This document shows, one piece after another, positions 14,984-27,430 of a stretch of 64,000 nucleotides of DNA. The DNA is from Flectonema sp. DT1601 (taxonomy: Eukaryota; Euglenozoa; Diplonemea; Diplonemida; Diplonemidae). The notes under the pieces were generated by a model. That model was not told the DNA's origin. It did not search any database and saw nothing but the letters and a program-made list of their open reading frames with translations. The stretch spans positions 472,501 to 536,500 of the forward strand of contig OZ025791.1 in assembly GCA_964019425.1 (NCBI GenBank), read 5' to 3'. Position numbers and translations under genes: made by a program. The stretch's first letter is position 1, and each line of letters begins with the position of its first letter.

Positions 14984-15223
14984 CGAAGACTGAAAGCCAC
15001 CTAATATCTGACACAGACATAATAATTTTAACTGAAAAACGGTTTTCTGTAGTAAGTGTGTTTTTTCTTTTTCTTTTTTTTTCCTTTCTCTTTCTTTTTT
15101 TTCTAACGAACAAAAAAAAAAATAAAAAAATGAAAAGTTTTAAACATTCAGACAAACTGCATGCTGTATAAAAAAAAAAAAAACACTCCATCGAATGAAG
15201 GAGTTAGAATATATATGGGTTTG

Positions 15224-15258
15224 TTATAAAATAGTGCACTAAATCAAAATATATAATT

Positions 15259-15291
<33 letters not shown>

Positions 15292-15310
15292 GCATCCCAC
15301 TGCTCCATTG
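15224..15310 (+). repeat. Dispersed repeat A, copy 1
   Basis: The left block TTATAAAATAGTGCACTAAA is followed by TCAAAAT, then an A-rich spacer with a run of about 30 A, then CACTGCTCCATT. The same order (AGTGCACTAAATC, A-rich spacer, CTGCTGTTCCAT) occurs at 42498-42570 and 47123-47191. The spacer length differs because of the homopolymer. Confidence 0.6.
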
Positions 15311-15575
15311 AAAACGCGTGAAACGGAACTAGCTAACGAAAATGGTCACAACAATGTAGAATACAGTTTTTCCCGATTTATTTATTTATTTGTTATTTAT
15401 TTATTTATTTATTATACTCACAAAATCGAACGATATTCGGGAGGGCAATATGAGCAGTGCCCTTCTCCGATGCGACATTGAGTGGGGGTAGCAGGGTACC
15501 AAAAAGATCTAAGCAGTATTTCCTCGTAGTTAAAAGGCCAACAGTTATTATAGCTTTTTGCAACTGTCTCTATGA

Positions 15576-15944
15576 ATGATGTTGGCAAAAGGTTTAAAGA
15601 CGAAAGGTGCGAAGGACAGGCACTTGCAGACATATGATCAGAGTACGCACTTCGAAGTGGCACAAAAATTGCCTCAATTGCATAAGGGGAAAAAAGAAGA
15701 CCATCGAGGAAGGTTGCGAAAGGCTGCGATCGAACCGTTGCCGAAAGCCAAAATTCGCCACGGTCGCTTTAATAACGTAAGCAACAAGAATGAATACGTT
15801 CATTCAAATACATTGACCTCTGACATTCCTACCGGGCTGTATGAAAAACTAAAGGCAAGTTTAACTGTCTTTGCGTACCAAAATATCTTAACAGGACGCA
15901 GAATGCCTTCTCCGAAAACCACTGCAACTTCACTTCAGAAATAA
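15576..15944 (+). other. Isolated 122-codon open frame, doubtful
   Basis: This is the least homopolymer-like open frame in the gene-poor tract. It encodes a basic protein (122 residues) with no recognised domain, signal peptide or membrane segment. It lies on the strand opposite to every supported gene and has no clear acceptor or leader upstream. I cannot tell whether it is a small gene, a decayed remnant or chance, and chance is most likely. Confidence 0.15.
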
Positions 15945-18900
15945 ACGAAGAGAGTACAGTATACGTAGAGAGGATAGATCTGCTTGCCAAAACACGGCCG
16001 TTGGAAAAGAACCTTTGATACATTTTGAAGGTAAAACAGGAAATCTTCTTAAAAGAGGACTATTTTTTAATATGACGAAGAAAAAAAAGGGACAACCGGC
16101 GGCCAAGGTGTAACAATAACTTAATTATTGATACAGGAAAAGGAAGAATTAACAGAAGCGGAGACAACTACGAAGGCGAGCAGTAAACAGTTTTGCTAAA
16201 GATGAATTTTGAGAACTAACTCGAAATTGATCATCTTAGGTAAGGACACGTCTACACAGCGCGACAGGATTTGTGTTCTCACTGACAATCAAGAGCGCAA
16301 ATCGACGGGATGAAAAAAATATCAACTGCGTTGACTGAAAATTAGTTATGCAAAAAAAAAGAAAAGAAAGGGATACACAATATGTTTGTTAAAGGTATAG
16401 CTACAACACAGCAGCTGTTTAACGAACATCATAAAGCAACCCAACGGTATTAAAGCCCCAACAACATTGCAAATCATCTTGTCAAAAAAAGTATATAACG
16501 ACGCAACCTTAGAGATCTTTTCAAGCAGCTGAATAATCTGCTTACTTCTTACTCTAAAAGCCTGCAGTTGATAATAAGAGAACAGAAAATAGAACCACCT
16601 ACTGTCCGACTACATGTCAGAGCAGCTCACGTATTCTGAGAGAGAACAAATACCGTCGGAAAGATAACAATTTCTATAATCCAGAGATAACAGAATAGTA
16701 GGATTGTGAAACAGTCCTTTAAGATCCTAAAAAGATACGATCTAAGAAAACAGTAGAGCAGGTTACATTCCTTTCGGTCTACAACGAGAGAATACAACAG
16801 GAGAATTGAGACCAAACAGAGTATTCTGACAGCCACAAAGAGTTGTAAAAGGAGATAGCAGGTTCAACACAGCGCAGATGGGTTCCTTCACTGAGCAAAT
16901 GTCAACTCCGATACAAAGAAAATATAGCAAGGAGCTCCGAGCAAACACGAAATTTTAAAGAAAACTTTTTTAAAAAGAAATATAACATGAATTAATCTCA
17001 TCTCAAGCAACCGGAGGGACAGGTTGCTCACCAAATGTATACATTGGCTTGTATGTTATGAAAAAACACGATCTACAGAAGGTAGATACTCTAGGAAGAA
17101 ATACGGCATATATAGCCATAAGTAAAAAGGGGAACGAGCGCTAATATTTGAGACTGGATTTAATGAATTTCAGTAAAAATAGAATACTGTTTTTGCACAC
17201 AAACCGCAAGAACCGGTAGAAACAACCGGTGGCAGTTTGCGTGGCATCGCTATCTTTTTTCAACGTTACGAATGACAAGTTCACTGCTCTTGTTTCACAG
17301 CGTGATCCAATTTAGTATCACGTAAGGAAAACAAACAACTGTTAAACACGCTGATAGTTTCATGTTGGTCGGGATCAACTATGGAAAACAGGCAAACATT
17401 TTTACTTTTCTTCTTAACATTAAGCTGCAACTTGCAACGTAGCAAATTAATATCCAGGACCAGAGACGCTTGAAAAAATAATTCAAATAAACTAACAAAA
17501 AAAAAAAAAAAGAAGGTAAATACCTAAGGAAGAATGAAAAGACACCATACACCGGGACAGTTGGATAAGCAAAAGGAATCCAAAATGGCATTTTAGTAAG
17601 AATGGGATTGTAAACCCAAAAAAAAAAAAAAAAAAAAAAAAAAGCGAAAGCGAAAGCGAAAGCTCAACATTGTTAAAAATATCAGCCGTGAGAAAGGCGT
17701 CGGCAAAAAACCTTTTGACAACCAACAAACATGAGCTATCATAAGGTGCTTAGAATGTACGAATAGAAGCACGAAGAATTACATAAAAGAAGAAAGCGAA
17801 AAAATAATAACTTTCTTCCAAAAGACATCTGTCAGTGCTGTTTATTGACGGCTTGAATAAAAAGAAAAATCAAACAAACAAACTAGTGAGGAAGTCAAAA
17901 CAAACAAGAAATGACACCCAAAATTAAGTTGAACTGCTTCTTTTTGAATGAACACCAGAAGAACAAAAGACTTAATAAATCTATAACAGCAACTCACCGA
18001 ACTTATCCATAAATGGGCATATCGACTCACCGATGACGGGTTGGAATCGGCAATACTGGAAGCTAGTGTCTCTTAAATGCACCAAAACAGGTCGGTCTCT
18101 AAGTTCACAAACTACAAACAATTAGAAAGAGAATAAAAAAAAAATAAATAAAAATAAAAATAATATAAGGGGATCGTATATACTTTGAGGACAAAGTTGA
18201 ACACCCGAATATAGGAACATAGTAGAGCAAAAAAGAAATCTGAAAAGAGGGAAAAAAAAATTAGAAAATAGCAGGGAGCTACTCCGTTTGAATATCGCCA
18301 ATATAAAAACTGCGTTTTATGTTTTATGCGAATCCAGTGAAATCGATAAGAATGTAAGAGCGGTCTCAGAAAAAAGGTGATGAACTCAGAAAGAGTTGCT
18401 AAACACGTCTCGACTTATACAGCATATTATTTTTACGACAGGGGGAAGAAAAAAAAAGAAAAAAAAAGAAAAAAAACCAGTGATGAGAGCTAATCGGTAT
18501 ATTCTCAAAAACAGGTTCGAGAGAACAACGTTCGAGTGTATAAACAATTCGAATACGAACGGGGGTAACTTGATACTAATATTAAATGGAATGGGGGGGG
18601 AAAAAAGTTCGTTGAATGCGGTCTGTCGCACCATGAACATAATAAATATGATTTTCTTCTCTGACGTAAAAAAAAAAAAAAAAAAAAATACAATGGTCGA
18701 AAAATTGTCATTTTCACGAACTTTGATTTAGCGAAACCCCGTTGCAGCATAATTGCAGAGCGGTTTTCAAAAGTTACCGTACAAAAAAAAGGAAAAAAAA
18801 ACTTTATGCTGGCACTATGCTCGACACCGTGCAACAAACCTTTAAATTTTTCATACAAGCAGAGACAAAGAACAACAACATCAAAAAGTGTTATAAGATT

Positions 18901-19631
18901 CTTGATAGGAGTCACGTGCCGCAATACAGTTCTCTATGATTCCCCTTTGACAATTAAAATCAACACTATCATAAACTAACATGATAGATTAAAGGTAAAC
19001 AAAGGTTTAATTGAAAAAATGCTTTTATATTCATTATCAAGGGAAAAATAATTTGCAGCTATTTTAGCTTCAAAAAAAAAAAAAAAAAAAAAAAAAAATG
19101 CAATAATAATAATAATAATAAAAGAAAACAAAAACTTCGGTATAAATAGATTGATTGATATAATCTCTGAGTTTAAATAGAGACGATGAAGGCTCACTTC
19201 GCAACACCTCGATTCCACGATTCGTAGACACAGCCTCGGACGGCACCACTCAAACTATCGATCTTACTAATGTGCCGAAGGGAAAGCGTACATGGTCGAT
19301 ATAACGTCGTGTTAAGTTGCCGTAACACGCGTAGTTAAATAACGTAAGGCAGGACACAATATCGAAAGATTATATCCTCGCCTTACTATTAAATACCGAC
19401 TGGTGTCGAAGGGGAAAGTATGCATTAAGAAACAGAAGTAGTGATACGTAGTCAACAAAAAGGTATTATAAAAATTAAAAAAAAAAAAAGGAAAGATCGG
19501 AATCATGTGTGTTGGGAATATTACAAGTCAAGAAACTAAGCTGCGAACTGCATTAGAAATTTTATGCCACTCACCTTAACTATTTCACAAGCTATAACAT
19601 CATTACTTTCAATTCAACAAACACGCTTATG

Positions 19632-19691
19632 TCTGAAGAAAGATGTTGTTGTAGCAGAAATTCTGAAGAAAGATGTTGTTGTAGCAGAAAT
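19632..19691 (+). repeat. Perfect 30-nt tandem duplication
   Basis: Two identical 30-nt units lie back to back (19632-19661 and 19662-19691). Each unit begins TCTGAAGAAAGATG and ends GTAGCAGAAAT. The surrounding open frame of 109 codons is not convincing as a gene. Confidence 0.75.
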
Positions 19692-22600
19692 GTCGCAGCA
19701 GTCTTACCACTCAAAAATAAAATTAAAAGACATGAAAAAAGTAAACTCCACGAAAAAGTATAGTCTTTGTGAAGCAAAAAATATAAAAACGTTCGCAGTA
19801 AAGCTCTCTCTGAAACACCTACTGTCAGTAACACAAAAACATGAGGCCACTCTATTCGAACTGCTTGGGAACAAGCAACGTTTTTGTTTTTAAGTGAGAA
19901 AAAAAAAAAAAAAAAACGAAAGACAAGAAGAAGGGCTGAAAATTAATATCAGACATCCCTCTATCAAAGTAACTTAATAACTAACGTTTCTTTTTTTTTT
20001 TTTTTTTTTGGAACCACTGGTTGCAGTAACCCACGATATTTTTTTCATTCCTTTGAGAAAGCAGAAATAAAAAGGGGGGAAAAAAGAAAGCGCAATGGAC
20101 GAACAGCTCTGCGTGGGAATCAAATTGCTTTAGAGGGGTTTTTTTTACGTGTTTGCCTGTATTTATATATAATTCTTCTTTTTTTTTTTTGATTTTTTAC
20201 ACGAAAGATGAAAAGGGTTGTGAAGCAGCAGCCCGGTGCGATAGGAAAAGCTGCTTGCACAACTAAAAATATTGGAAGAAAATTGAGTTAAAGAAAACGC
20301 GAAGGAACTGAACCATTTATTCCGTTCAAAAATACAACAAGTTATGAACCGATAATTAGAAAAAAGAGGGAGAAAAAAAAAAAAAAAAAGAAAAAAAAGG
20401 AGATCTGGCAGCTACCGGTAGGGTAGCTGTAGAATAAACGATAAAATGAAAAGATTTGTCCTCCCCCCACACAAAAAACGAAATTAACACGGAAGTGCTG
20501 GGGGGAAGAAAGCCAAGAGACTCCACTCCCACAATATAATGGAATAAAGAAAATCAGTAAGACTCTGTACTGCATTCTGGAAAGAAGAGTTTTTAAAAAA
20601 AAAAAAAAAAATTGCAGCAAAGTCAACGCGTCAACAAGTAGTTTACTGTTGCTATGATTGTCTGAAAGCAGGGCAGGGCATCCCCTAAGAAGTAGCCTTA
20701 GAGTCACCCTTCTCAAAAGAAAAAATAAATTTTTAAAAAAAAAAGGGGGGGATGCACAAAATGCAACTCCAGGGAAAAGAGCTAAATCTGTAGAGAAATC
20801 TTCATTTTAGGGTCAATAATAAGTTTAGAAACGGTGCATTTTAGAGTGCAACACGAGAATAACGAAACCCAGTGTTGTTGGTTTTGTTGTTGTTGTCGTT
20901 GTCGTTGTTGTTTTTTTTTTTTTTCATCAGTTAAGTCCCTCAGAAGCTTTCTGATCACATAAAAACACGAACATTAAAAAAAAAAAAAAAAAAAATTGAA
21001 AGAATCAACCAAAATATTTCGTTAAAGAAAAGGATTTTATTCGTTTTTAGCACTTCTTGACATATCCCTTTGAGAGCAGATATGAACAGGTTGTGTATTA
21101 AACATAGTGAATCCCAGTCGCTAAACGAGACTTAGGTGAGGGAGTAAAGACCCTAATAATAATTATTATAAAAGAGGAGAATTTTTTTTTTCTTTTTTTT
21201 TTTTCTTTTTGTTCCCAGTTTTTTTTCTTTCACTTGATTTGTTATTTATTTTCTTTCGTTCATTCAGTGGATGTGAGATAAGCGCAAATAAAGAACCACG
21301 GACCGACGGGAGGAGAGAGGGAGAGGGAGAGGAAAATGGAAAGGGAGAGGAGAGATACTTCGGGAAAAAAGGGAATTAAACATCGTACCAAAAGCAGCTT
21401 CAAATACAACACATTGCCGTAAAGAAAAAAATTGCTTTCGTACTTTTATTTCAAATTATTATTATTTTTAGTAAGATATAATGTCCACGAAGGAACACGG
21501 GGAGACCACTACCAACTGCAACATGCAGCGTGCTGTCTCCAGGAGGAAAGCTTCGCACAAGTTCAAGTTTGCTGGTTTTAAACACCCTTGAGTAGAAGTG
21601 TTGCTGTCTTTTTGTAGGAAAAAAAACAAAGTAAATTGAAAAAAAGGCAGGGGAGAATAAAAAGAAAACCAGGGTTTTTGGGTGCGAGACGGGATTTTTC
21701 TTTTTCTCTTCTTTTGAGTTTGATTTTGTTTTATCTCTTTTTTTTTTTTTTTTTTCTTCTTTTTTCTTTTTTTTTTTGCGAAACTCGCGTAGAGAAAAAA
21801 TAACAAAAAAAAAAAAAAACAAGATAACTATTTTTTTTTTTCTTTTCCATTTTTTTTTGGCCCAAATTTGGGAAGGAATAACAGAGAATAATTTTTGCGA
21901 AAGGTAACAATTTTGGATAAGATGCAGGGAAACTATGCACTTAAGTGTGCAAGGTTCTTTTCTTTTTTTTTTTTTTTTTTTTTTTGTTTATCTATTTTCA
22001 AGACGTACACACCAAACATTATTAAAGCTAATAAGAACGACCACCGTTGATTTTAGAGCTTCAGAGAGGATTTGGGAGTCTACATATCACAACCTAGATA
22101 AACAGATACATCATTGAGCAACACAAAAAAAGACAAAACTCTGGTAAAAACCTACTTGATCAACTTCTGATACAAGACGGCATTACAGCTTGGTTTCTTG
22201 GTTTTTTTTTTCTCTGTTATTATTATTATTATTTTTTTTTTATTTTTTTTTTTGCCGTTGCGAAACGCCCGACACAGGTCAAGTAGCGTTTAAAAATTAC
22301 GTTTTTTTAGTCACTCCCATTAATTTTTTTATTCCTGTTTTTATTTCTGCGGAGCTTGAGGACTTGCAAACACCCCTTTCTTGATTTGTTTTCATTCTCT
22401 CTTTTTCTTGATAAGACGATGAATAATCGTACCAACCCCACACTTAAGTAAGAGCACGTACGGGCCTCAGTGAGTTTTTTTCCCCCACCTTTCTTTTGGT
22501 TGTGAGAACATTATGACACCCAAAGAGAGAAATGGAAAACAAGGACTCACTCTATTTTCTTTTTCGTTTATTTCTTTTTTATCTCGCATGTTGTTTTTTT

Positions 22601-22934
22601 TGCCAAGGTGATTTTTTTTTAGCAATGAAAGTGAATTAAACTTTTAGACCATAAGAGTGAAATATTCAGTGAAGGTAGTTTGGTTTTTTTTTGATTGTAA
22701 AATAAAGTTCCTTTTTTTTTTTTTTTTTTTAAAAATGGCAATTTGTTATATTCTACTGCGACAGCCTTTTTAAAAAAAAAGGGGGAAAAAAAAAAAAAAA
22801 AAAAAAAGGTTCTGTGTGTTAGCTGTAAGGGAAAATACAGCAACTTTGAAAAAGGAAAGAAATCGAACGGGTTTGAATCCCCTGCATCATTAATTTAGAA
22901 AATTGTTACCAAAGTAAGAAATAGAATTAATAGT

Positions 22935-23963
22935 TCACTGAAATGAAAAGTGAAGACCACCGACAGGAAGGAGGGTGTTACGGAATTCTTCAAGAAGTGG
23001 TGATAGTGGAGTTGCTGTCTTGTCATTTATTTCATCATCAGACGCGCTACAGTCAGAGTTGCTGCTGTAAGCAACTGAGCTTGGAGGTGAAATAATTGTT
23101 TCTTGTGGTTGAGCTTGTGCTTGAGTATGAGGAGATACTCCTGGACTTCCAACAGGAGAGGTCTGAGATGACGGAACTGGAGATACTCCTTGCGGCATTC
23201 TCTTTCTACAAATGTGAACGTTGTTGCATTCAACTCCCCACTTGCATTGCATTCTCAAGTGTGGGCGACACAACTTTGCGTGTGACAGTTGAAGGCATCC
23301 ACCTGACACAACACCAGCACTGCAAACTTCAGCCAATCCTTTAGTGTGTGCGAGTCCATCTCTAGGTTGAGGGGAAGACCCATTCATCGAAAATGAGTTC
23401 CATTCTTGTCCATTGACTCTTGGGTAATCAATTGGTACGCTAGTCTTTGAAGGACAGGTTGGCTTACTGCAACATGGTGATTTCCACAAAGCTCTAAGAC
23501 TGTGAATGTGTCTTGGATCAACGTGAACAAACGGACATGACTGACCTCTAGTGCATGCTCTGACTTCGTGATCTTGGCATAGAGTTCCCTCACCTGATTT
23601 TCTGCCCACGGTGTACTCAGTTTTTGAGACTGGAACTCTGATCTTTTCGCCACCAGGCATGCAAAGTACGTTAATTTCAGATTCGTTCTCAGACGATGGG
23701 TACATGGCTCTCATCTCAGCGACCTTCTTTCTGCAGGCGTGAATGCTGTTGCACATTTCATGAGCTCTACAAATTCTACCCTGGAACTTTTTGCACAAGA
23801 ATACTCTTTTGCATCCTCCTACTCTTCTCTGCTCGAAGTAGATTTGCAGACCCATCGTTGGGAACACTTCGGACTTGGCACCGCCATACTGAAGTTCGTA
23901 TCCCTTTTTATTAGTTGGGTCAAATACGGTGATCGATTCGCTGAAAACTGGTAGGGCAGTCAT
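22935..23963 (-). CDS. Triple CCCH zinc-finger protein, probable RNA-binding
   Basis: A single exon encodes 342 residues. It has three fingers of the spacing C-x7-C-x5-C-x3-H: Cys57/Cys65/Cys71/His75, Cys129/Cys137/Cys143/His147 and Cys232/Cys240/Cys246/His250. CCCH fingers usually bind AU-rich single-stranded RNA and control mRNA stability or translation. The tail after residue 260 is rich in Ser, Pro and Gln and probably disordered. The second finger is followed by PFVHVDPRHIHSLR, a block reminiscent of protist (including kinetoplastid) CCCH regulators. That resemblance is from memory and was not searched. The start is the first ATG, with a TTTTATTTTAACTAG acceptor-like site 31 nt upstream. 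The function is inferred from the domain only. Confidence 0.85.
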   Translation of the reverse strand: MTALPVFSESITVFDPTNKKGYELQYGGAKSEVFPTMGLQIYFEQRRVGGCKRVFLCKKFQGRICRAHEMCNSIHACRKKVAEMRAMYPSSENESEINVLCMPGGEKIRVPVSKTEYTVGRKSGEGTLCQDHEVRACTRGQSCPFVHVDPRHIHSLRALWKSPCCSKPTCPSKTSVPIDYPRVNGQEWNSFSMNGSSPQPRDGLAHTKGLAEVCSAGVVSGGCLQLSHAKLCRPHLRMQCKWGVECNNVHICRKRMPQGVSPVPSSQTSPVGSPGVSPHTQAQAQPQETIISPPSSVAYSSNSDCSASDDEINDKTATPLSPLLEEFRNTLLPVGGLHFSFQ

Positions 23964-24724
23964 GGTGTGGGTTGTGTGTGTTTGCGAAAGTTACCTAGTT
24001 AAAATAAAAATAACTCTAAAACTCTTTTTTGAGACAAAATAATTAGACTTTTCCATAAGCAGCTGAACAAGCATACACAAGATAACCTAAACATCAAAAC
24101 CATTGGGACGGGTGTGGGAGGGGACAGGTACAGGTGTGACATCAAGCCACTATAACAAATCACTAATGTTTCTTTTTTGTTCGCAAAATTAACAACACAA
24201 CGCTGAAACGAATCACCTGTACATGCGTGATGACATTACGTCTACCGGCTTCTATAATTCAAACAACAAAAACAAAAACAAAAAAAGAACAGCAAGAAAC
24301 CCTCTAAAAAGAAGGTAAAGCGTGAGTGAAAAAACACTTCACAAGTAAATCGGGCACTTAATTAGTATACGCCTGATGGGACACAGGAGAGTCACTTATT
24401 CGCTCAGCATCGTAGCAGTCTTGGGTTACCAATCTGCTTCATTCATTTCCGTATCAAATATAACGTTCGATACTAGTTTCATTTCATTTATTATTTTTTT
24501 CTTTTTTTTTTCTTTTTATTATAATTTATTATATTTTTTTTACCGAATATTGAGATCTAACTATAAAGCATTAACAAACGAAAAGTAAATAAATAAGAGA
24601 GGTGGGGTAAAATAGAGATACGGGTGAAAAAAGAATGAATTGAACGTACCTTAAAAACACCCCAAAAAGACGTTTTTCTATGCGAGTGAACACAAGAAAC
24701 GAAAACGGTATCCATGATATATTG
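23964..24724. other. Intergenic region
   Basis: Nothing beyond the CCCH gene's probable 31-nt leader and acceptor (AG at 23995-23996) and the 3' flank of the 817-residue protein gene. The sequence is AT-rich and otherwise featureless. Confidence 0.5.
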
Positions 24725-27258
24725 TTAGTACCTCCTTCTTCTGGGACGCACAACATACGGACTGTTTTTTTTTTTTTTTTTTGGTTTTATGATAATTCAA
24801 TTCTGCTTAATCAAGAACATCAAAAGAAAAGACTCACATACCTGCCATAAGATTGAGGGGAGCTTGAAGCATCACTCAAAGTAGCTGTTGTGCGACTTGG
24901 GGTATAAACTGAAGACTCAACAGCTGAAGCTGTATCGCCAACAGATGAGTAGTCAGTCGTGTCATCGTATCGTTGATGTTGTCGGTACGATGATTTTGCA
25001 TGCGGAGGGGATGGAGGGAGGAGCCCGAGATTTTTAGCCTCCTCTCTCAGAGTCTGTGAAAGCGCCGCAAGCTGCTGTTGCACAAACGCCGCTTCCTGCC
25101 TGACATGTCCTGAAGATGACGATGTTATTTTCCTGAATTGACGTATCAGGTTGTCTGCGTGGACAACGCGTTCTCTAAAGACTTCGATTTGTTCATCTCG
25201 CGTAGATTTTCTTTTTGAATGATATCTGTCGGTTGGCTCCTTTGCTGATTGTTTAGGTTTCCGAGACCTGTTGAAGAAGTTGAATATTGACTTCTTACTC
25301 TTCTCATGTCGCTGACTACTTCGCTTCAGATCTTTATTATAAACCGGGTCTTCATTTGAGTGATGTTGTACCCAAAGAGGTTGGTCTTGTTGTGAATGAG
25401 TCAGATGTTGGTCTGATTGAGGCTGTTGCAACTGCTGTTGTGGTTCAGCAGATTGCGGTACCATTGCTGGTGTTGTTTTAGCTCCAACTGTATAAGCTTG
25501 TTGAACTAATCCCATTAGTTGTGAGCAGACATTTCTAAGTCTTCCTAACTCTTCTTCAATGTGATTAATTCTTTTATCATCAGATCCTGAGTTGTTCGTT
25601 TGATTACTCGACTGCCTCAAAGTTTCCAATGCCGAAGGCATCCCCCCTCCTACTGGTGTTGGAGGAGGTAGTAGTCTTCCACCAGTCACATTAGAGTTTG
25701 CACTAAATCTTCTCATCCCTGTTTGAGGGATGCCACTCGACAAGACGGGTTTCTCTTCAGGGTGATAAACTTGTTCATTGATGTACTGTTGCTTGTTTAA
25801 TAAATCCATTTGACTTCTTTGATGAGATGCCAGTTCTTTATGAATCTCTTGGAGTTCTTTTATTTGCTGCACCAGCTGATTTCTGAAAGGTGTCGTACGC
25901 CCCGATCGACTTCCCCCTTCAGACCAGGCGCTGCTGCGGTCATCTCGATGATCCGATTCGTAACGACGCCGACTTATTGGAAGCGATGAGTCTGGTGATC
26001 CTGAGACACCGCGGTTTCTAACATTAATCGGCCCAGGTAAGAAGGGTGAGATACTACCTCCTATTCCTTGTATTTCATTTGGATTCCGACCTACAGATGC
26101 ATCCAATCCTCTCAATCCCGAAGTGTATTGTTGTTGTGATTGTTGCTGCATCATTTGAACAGGTGGTTGCCAACCAGCTTCAATGAGAGCATTCAACTGC
26201 GTCTTATCAACACTTGGAATATGTAATCCAGCAATATTTTCATTATGTTGTTCATGTATTAGTTGAGGTGTTCCCTGACCGTTTACAACTGAAGGGGCAG
26301 CGGAAGAGATGGATGCCGCAGCGGGAGGATGTTGTTCTGGTACTTGAAGTTGACCTCCTCCAGCTTTTGTCTGTGGTGCACCTTGAGAGACATTCGACAC
26401 GTGAGTCAAAGGCGGAGAAACTACAGCTTGGATACCCGGTAGTGGTGGTGGTGGTGGTGGTGGTGCCTGAGGTGGTGCAATCTGAGGAGTAGCAATAACA
26501 GCTGCCTGCATTTCTGGAGTCTGTCGCTGAGAGCTAGCTGCTTGTGATGCTGCCATTATTTCACTTTTCACTCTTTCGAGAACCTGAGCCTGATGATCAA
26601 TCTGCTCTTGTTGCTGTTCAATAATTTCTTCTTGTTGTTGTCTGGCATCCAAATCCTTTTGGTAATCTAACAAATATTGAAAGTTCGCCTTCGTTCCATA
26701 ACGTTCCATTAATCGTACGTGGAATTCCTGTACCATTCCCTTCTCGAGGACTTGTTTGAATTTGCGAGGCATGGCCTCGACGAGCGACTCTTCGTCAGGA
26801 CCGACACACTCACGGTAGTCAACAATTAGTTTTCGGAGAAGGGACGCTAGCGTGGGATCAGCTGCGAAGAAGCCATCGCAAGCATCCGCGTAAGTCTCCG
26901 TGGATTTGGCTACTGGTGGTGGGGCTGGTGAAGAACTCTTAGGTGTCTGAGGTGGTGTTGATGCCTCCGGAGGGTTCTTTTCTAAATATTTTGCCCATTC
27001 ATCAAGAAATTTCATCTCCTTCTTCATGTCAGGAAAGTTCTTAAGTAATCTTTCCTTTACAGCTAATGGATTGTTTTTAAACTGCGGTTTCTGCAATATC
27101 GAATCTCCATTTTCTGCTCGCTTTTGTATCGTCTCCTTCATCTTCGGATCTTTTATCTTCTTAGATGCCTTCAAGTGAAATTCATTTAACTTCTTCACCA
27201 TCTCCTTGTCAGAGAATTTGCTTTTTTCCTTATCATCTTTCTTTTTATCCTTACCCAT
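24725..27258 (-). CDS. Large Q/P-rich coiled-coil protein of unknown function
   Basis: Two exons (24842-27258 and 24725-24761) encode 817 residues. The 80-nt intron begins GTATGTGAG and ends ACAG. Splicing replaces a run-on ending with PYVVRPRRRRY and a stop. I do not recognise the family. The N terminus (1-85) is Lys-rich and predicted helical. A Ser/Pro linker follows, then a compact region at about 105-200 (YADACDGFFAADPTLASLL onward), then a Gln-rich coiled coil at about 200-240. After a proline run near 262-272 come long disordered Gln/Ser/Pro stretches and a basic patch (KKSIFNFFNRSRKPKQ). A second helical segment lies near 700-750. The ATG at 27256-27258 was chosen; the four codons upstream begin with TTG. 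It could be a cytoskeletal or trafficking adaptor, but that is a guess. Confidence 0.75.
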
Positions 27259-27297
27259 TGTTACGGCCAAAAGGGGGGTTACCCCCGCCCACTTGCC

Positions 27298-27300
27298 CTG
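27298..27300 (-). promoter_or_regulatory. Probable 3' splice acceptor with no matching donor
   Basis: On the minus strand a pyrimidine-rich tract (CTATTACTTTTTTTCTAAA) runs into CAG, 39 nt before the ATG of the 817-residue protein. Between this site and the stop of the upstream GNAT gene there are about 130 nt with no GTATGT. A cis intron is therefore unlikely and a trans-splice acceptor is a reasonable reading. Confidence 0.5.
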
Positions 27301-27430
27301 TTTAGAAAAAAAGTAATAGAAATGAAAATACTTTAACGCAACTTTCGATGAATAAAGATTCTGACGAACGTTTCAACAGGCTCTGATAATGAGGATAATC
27401 AACGGAATAAATGATCTTAAACGGAGGACT

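Larger units (their letters stand above)
1775..22934. other. About 21 kb gene-poor, homopolymer-rich tract
   Basis: I see no gene here that I can support. The stretch is dominated by runs of A or T of 10 to more than 30 bases, for example T at 5116-5146 and A at 9652-9683. It also has simple repeats such as ATA/AAT triplets near 7145 and 19103, GCGAAA near 17643 and GAGAGG near 21310. Open frames in it are short and rich in Lys or Phe because they read through these runs. Recognisable contents are degenerate dispersed repeats (11.1-11.75 kb and 14.95-15.31 kb), one 30-nt tandem duplication (19,632-19,691) and a short hairpin (2,068-2,087). No tRNA or rRNA was recognised by eye. Confidence 0.6.

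Noticed and set aside
2734-22843. Many short open frames rich in Lys or Phe on both strands
   Set aside because: They read through A or T runs, show no domain, leader or splice pattern, and overlap one another in all frames.
22850-22895. Possible tRNA T-arm (GGGTTTGAATCCC)
   Set aside because: No matching acceptor stem, D-arm or anticodon arm can be folded around it.
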